From Candidatus Aegiribacteria sp. (GTDB taxonomy: Bacteria; Fermentibacterota; Fermentibacteria; Fermentibacterales; JCC-6), in assembly GCA_030642525.1 (NCBI GenBank), contig DAOWNO010000080.1:1-8085 (forward strand): a DNA stretch of 8,085 nt. Reading direction: 5' to 3'. The notes under the pieces are model-generated. The model searched no databases, was not told where the DNA came from, and was given only the letters and a program-made list of their open reading frames with translations. Both the position numbers and the translations under genes were made by a program. Shown here in pieces: positions 7,049 to 8,085 of this stretch; within the stretch, counting starts at the first letter, position 1, and each line of letters begins with the position of its first letter.

Positions 7049-7309
7049 CTAGTTCCGTCTTGGCTTGCTGTTAGCAAAGTCCACTCTGAGCTGACGTCCA
7101 TCCAGTTCCTGTCCGTGCATGGCTTCCTGGGCTGCTTTTGCGCTATCTTCGGTTTCGAAAGTAATAAATCCGAATCCTCTTGACCGGCCTGTATCTCTTT
7201 CGCAGACAACGTTCGCCTCTTCAATAGCTCCAAATTCCTCAAAGGCCTTTCTGAGACCTTCATCGTTTGTTGCCCAGGCTAATCCACCCACAAATAGTTT
7301 ATTTTCCAT
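7049..7309 (-). CDS. Single-RRM RNA-binding protein
   Basis: An 86-residue protein made almost entirely of one RNA recognition motif. RNP2 is LFVGGL (5-10) and RNP1 is RGFGFITF (44-51), with the aromatic residues at Phe6, Phe47 and Phe49 expected to stack on RNA bases; the helix LRKAFEEFG (19-27) and the closing strand LRVDFA (74-79) are also present. A short basic tail (SKPRRN) follows, without the Gly-rich extension of some cyanobacterial Rbp proteins. The start at 7309 is chosen because AAGGAG (complement of 7315-7320) is 5 bases upstream; the frame is open to 7390, but that part overlaps leader hairpins. In bacteria such proteins are often cold-induced and act in RNA stability or localisation. 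The long structured leader here agrees with post-transcriptional control, though the actual role in this organism is unknown. Confidence 0.95.
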   Translation of the reverse strand: MENKLFVGGLAWATNDEGLRKAFEEFGAIEEANVVCERDTGRSRGFGFITFETEDSAKAAQEAMHGQELDGRQLRVDFANSKPRRN

Positions 7310-7314
7310 TAGAA

Positions 7315-7320
7315 CTCCTT
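7315..7320 (-). promoter_or_regulatory. Ribosome binding site of the RRM gene
   Basis: On the minus strand this reads AAGGAG, 5 bases before the ATG at 7309. It is the strongest Shine-Dalgarno in the window, and it decides the start at 7309 over the in-frame ATG at 7390. It lies just 3' of the 7326-7340 hairpin. Confidence 0.9.
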
Positions 7321-7325
7321 TTCCC

Positions 7326-7340
7326 GGGACCTTTCGTCCC
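7326..7340 (-). promoter_or_regulatory. Leader hairpin next to the RRM ribosome binding site
   Basis: GGGAC/GTCCC arms (7326-7330 with 7336-7340), loop of 5 (GAAAG on the RNA). It ends 5 bases before the AAGGAG, leaving that site apparently free. Confidence 0.6.
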
Positions 7341-7350
7341 TTAGTACCAT

Positions 7351-7366
7351 GCGGCATCAATGCCGC
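7351..7366 (-). promoter_or_regulatory. Perfect 6-bp leader hairpin with tetraloop
   Basis: GCGGCA pairs with TGCCGC (7351-7356 and 7361-7366) around a 4-base loop (UUGA in the RNA). It is a stable free-standing stem in the RRM leader. Confidence 0.65.
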
Positions 7367-7369
7367 TGT

Positions 7370-7392
7370 TGCCCCTTCAGCATGGGGCATGC
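7370..7392 (-). promoter_or_regulatory. Two mutually exclusive hairpins in the RRM leader
   Basis: One fold pairs TGCCCC (7370-7375) with GGGGCA (7384-7389), 6 bp and an 8-base loop. The other pairs GCATG (7380-7384) with CATGC (7388-7392) around a 3-base loop. They share bases 7384 and 7388-7389 and cannot coexist, so this stretch could act as a switch. Confidence 0.5.
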
Positions 7393-7396
7393 TTAA

Positions 7397-7418
7397 CCGG
7401 GATACGGCCCGGAACCGT
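7397..7418 (-). promoter_or_regulatory. Second pair of competing stems in the RRM leader
   Basis: CCGGG/CCCGG arms (7397-7401 with 7408-7412) compete with ACGG/CCGT arms (7404-7407 with 7415-7418): the arms of each stem lie in the loop of, or directly across, the other, so the two cannot form as simple nested hairpins. Positions are plus-strand; the RNA is from the minus strand. Confidence 0.4.
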
Positions 7419-7436
7419 GCAGCAAAATTGCGGCGT

Positions 7437-7442
7437 AGTATA
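7437..7442 (-). promoter_or_regulatory. Possible second -10 box (TATACT) for the RRM gene
   Basis: The minus strand reads TATACT, 5/6 to the consensus, about 120 bases before the RRM start and just upstream of the hairpin cluster. No good -35 box is found at 16-18 bases, so this is weak. Confidence 0.3.
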
Positions 7443-7583
7443 TAAATGTGATTCAGTAATTATTTTTCACCCATACTATGACAGTTATGGATCGCAAAAT
7501 ATTGATTTGATTCAGAAATGACTTAAACCTCTTCTTAACACAGTAGACAAACAAAATTAACCTGCTCAAAGTAAGCAGCAAGT

Positions 7584-7611
7584 ATTATACAATATTGATT
7601 TTAATTGACAA
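7584..7611 (-). promoter_or_regulatory. Near-consensus sigma70-type promoter for the RRM gene
   Basis: On the minus strand TTGTCA (complement of 7606-7611) is followed after exactly 16 bases (7590-7605) by a perfect TATAAT (complement of 7584-7589). The spacer is AT-rich. The only minus-strand gene downstream is the RRM gene. This is the best promoter match in the window. Confidence 0.65.
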
Positions 7612-7673
7612 GTCCTCCGAAAATCCGGAAATATTCTACCTTGCAAAAGAATAATCCCCTTATCTTAATCAAG

Positions 7674-7700
7674 AAGGGAGCCGATAGAACCGGCTCCCTT
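7674..7700 (-). terminator. Strong hairpin ending the secreted-protein gene
   Basis: Ten base pairs join 7674-7683 to 7691-7700 (AAGGGAGCCG with CGGCTCCCTT) with a 7-base loop. It lies 23 bases past the stop of the minus-strand gene at 7724. The minus strand continues with a T-rich but interrupted tail (CTTGATT), so it is a probable intrinsic terminator. The roughly 60 bases from here to the RRM promoter hold nothing else clear. Confidence 0.75.
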
Positions 7701-7723
7701 TCACATCATTGTCGGACATGCTC

Positions 7724-8085
7724 CTAGTTAATTACTACAAACTGTTGTGTTTCAGCAAAGTTTCCGGATGTCATCCGGCAGAAATACAGACCTGAATCCA
7801 GTTCGGGAATAACAACCTGATTATATCCATTCTGGCTGTCAACTGATTCAATCTGCTTTACCAGGCGGCCGGATACATCGTAAATCGATAGATGTACAAC
7901 AGATTCACCAGGTACGGTATAACCTATCAGAATATTACTCTGCATCGGGTTTGGAGAAAATGGCAGAAGGCTGAATCCCGCAGGGTCATCTTCACCGATT
8001 CCATATAAATTCCATGAAATAGTAATATCTTCAAGTGTAGGTGTTATGCTGTTATCCTCTGCCATCAGAATGGCTCTGTACTGAA
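7724..8085 (-). CDS. C-terminus of a secreted protein with T9SS-type/FlgD-Ig-like sorting domain (partial)
   Basis: The frame enters from the right edge and ends with TAG at 7724-7726, giving 119 visible residues; the ATG at 8065 is internal, since the frame stays open through the edge as QYRAIL. Residues 1-30 (QYRAIL...TPTLEDITISWN) look like the end of a beta-rich module of the kind often preceding such tails. Residues 38-119 match the C-terminal sorting/FlgD-like Ig domain: FSPNP (42-46), a strand ending in IGYTVPG, LSIYDVSGRLVKQI (65-78), IPELDSGLYFCRM (92-104) and a final QQFVVIN strand. In Bacteroidota such domains direct type IX secretion and surface attachment, while related domains in other FCB-type phyla are less well studied. 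The main function of the protein is encoded outside the window. Confidence 0.85.
   Translation of the reverse strand, partial: QYRAILMAEDNSITPTLEDITISWNLYGIGEDDPAGFSLLPFSPNPMQSNILIGYTVPGESVVHLSIYDVSGRLVKQIESVDSQNGYNQVVIPELDSGLYFCRMTSGNFAETQQFVVIN

Larger units (their letters stand above)
7310..7577 (-). promoter_or_regulatory. Long structured 5' leader of the RRM gene
   Basis: If transcription starts about 7 bases after the 7584-7589 TATAAT box, the RRM mRNA has a leader of roughly 268 bases with no meaningful ORF. Its 5' end can form CTGCT/AGCAG (7574-7578 with 7562-7566, loop 7). A weaker inverted repeat CCATA/TATGG lies at 7471-7490. The 3' half (7326-7418) holds several GC-rich hairpins listed separately. 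The part from 7443 to 7561 is AT-rich and otherwise unremarkable. Long leaders with stacked hairpins before a small RNA-binding protein recall cold-shock genes; regulation by temperature is inferred, not shown. Confidence 0.55.

Noticed and set aside
7310..7390. Longer RRM protein starting at the in-frame ATG 7390
   Set aside because: The AAGGAG sits directly before ATG 7309, and the extra 27 codons cover the leader hairpins.
7119..7445. Plus-strand open frame antisense to the RRM gene
   Set aside because: It mirrors the RRM coding frame, has no ribosome site and shows no family features.
7605..7610. Plus-strand TTGACA as a promoter
   Set aside because: There is no matching -10 at 16-18 bases and no plus-strand gene downstream; it overlaps the better minus-strand -35 box.

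Overview
This window looks like a piece of chromosome from an uncultured-type, Gram-negative (LPS-making) bacterium. Three things suggest this. Four consecutive lipid A / Kdo genes are present. There is a lipoprotein with a lipobox. At the right edge sits the C-terminus of a large secreted protein with a 'PNP...IYDVSGRLV...SGLYF' sorting/FlgD-Ig-like domain, a type common in the FCB group and neighbouring candidate phyla. A stand-alone bacterial RRM protein fits that range too. The exact phylum cannot be told from the sequence alone.

Layout. Positions 1-6909 carry a tightly packed plus-strand operon: the end of a Gfo/Idh/MocA oxidoreductase (1-318), lpxB (315-1415), a fused DUF374 acyltransferase + Kdo transferase WaaA (1390-3276), lpxK (3273-4364), nadB in two overlapping frames (4369-5649 and 5646-5966), an NlpC/P60 lipoprotein (5963-6478) and a small exported protein of unknown function (6475-6909). 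Most junctions are 4-base ATGA or TTGA stop/start overlaps, so translational coupling is expected. The last gene appears frameshifted near its 3' end, with coding-looking sequence continuing in other frames to about 6986. A GC-rich hairpin at 7003-7028 separates this operon from the convergent minus-strand RRM gene (7049-7309).

The RRM gene has a long structured leader: a near-consensus promoter (TTGTCA-16 nt-TATAAT) at 7584-7611, a second -10-like box at 7437-7442, and a row of hairpins between 7326 and 7418, some of which exclude one another. This architecture resembles cold-shock/thermoregulated leaders. A strong hairpin at 7674-7700 ends the minus-strand secreted-protein gene entering from the right edge (7724-8085).

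Function. LpxB makes the lipid A disaccharide, LpxK phosphorylates it, and the fused protein would add Kdo and probably a secondary acyl chain. The upstream Gfo/Idh enzyme may be the UDP-GlcNAc 3-dehydrogenase step for 3-amino (amide-linked) lipid A. NadB (NAD synthesis) and NlpC/P60 (peptidoglycan cleavage) are co-transcribed passengers. The points most worth checking are the split nadB, the acyltransferase-WaaA fusion, the bistable RRM leader and the double frameshift at the operon end.
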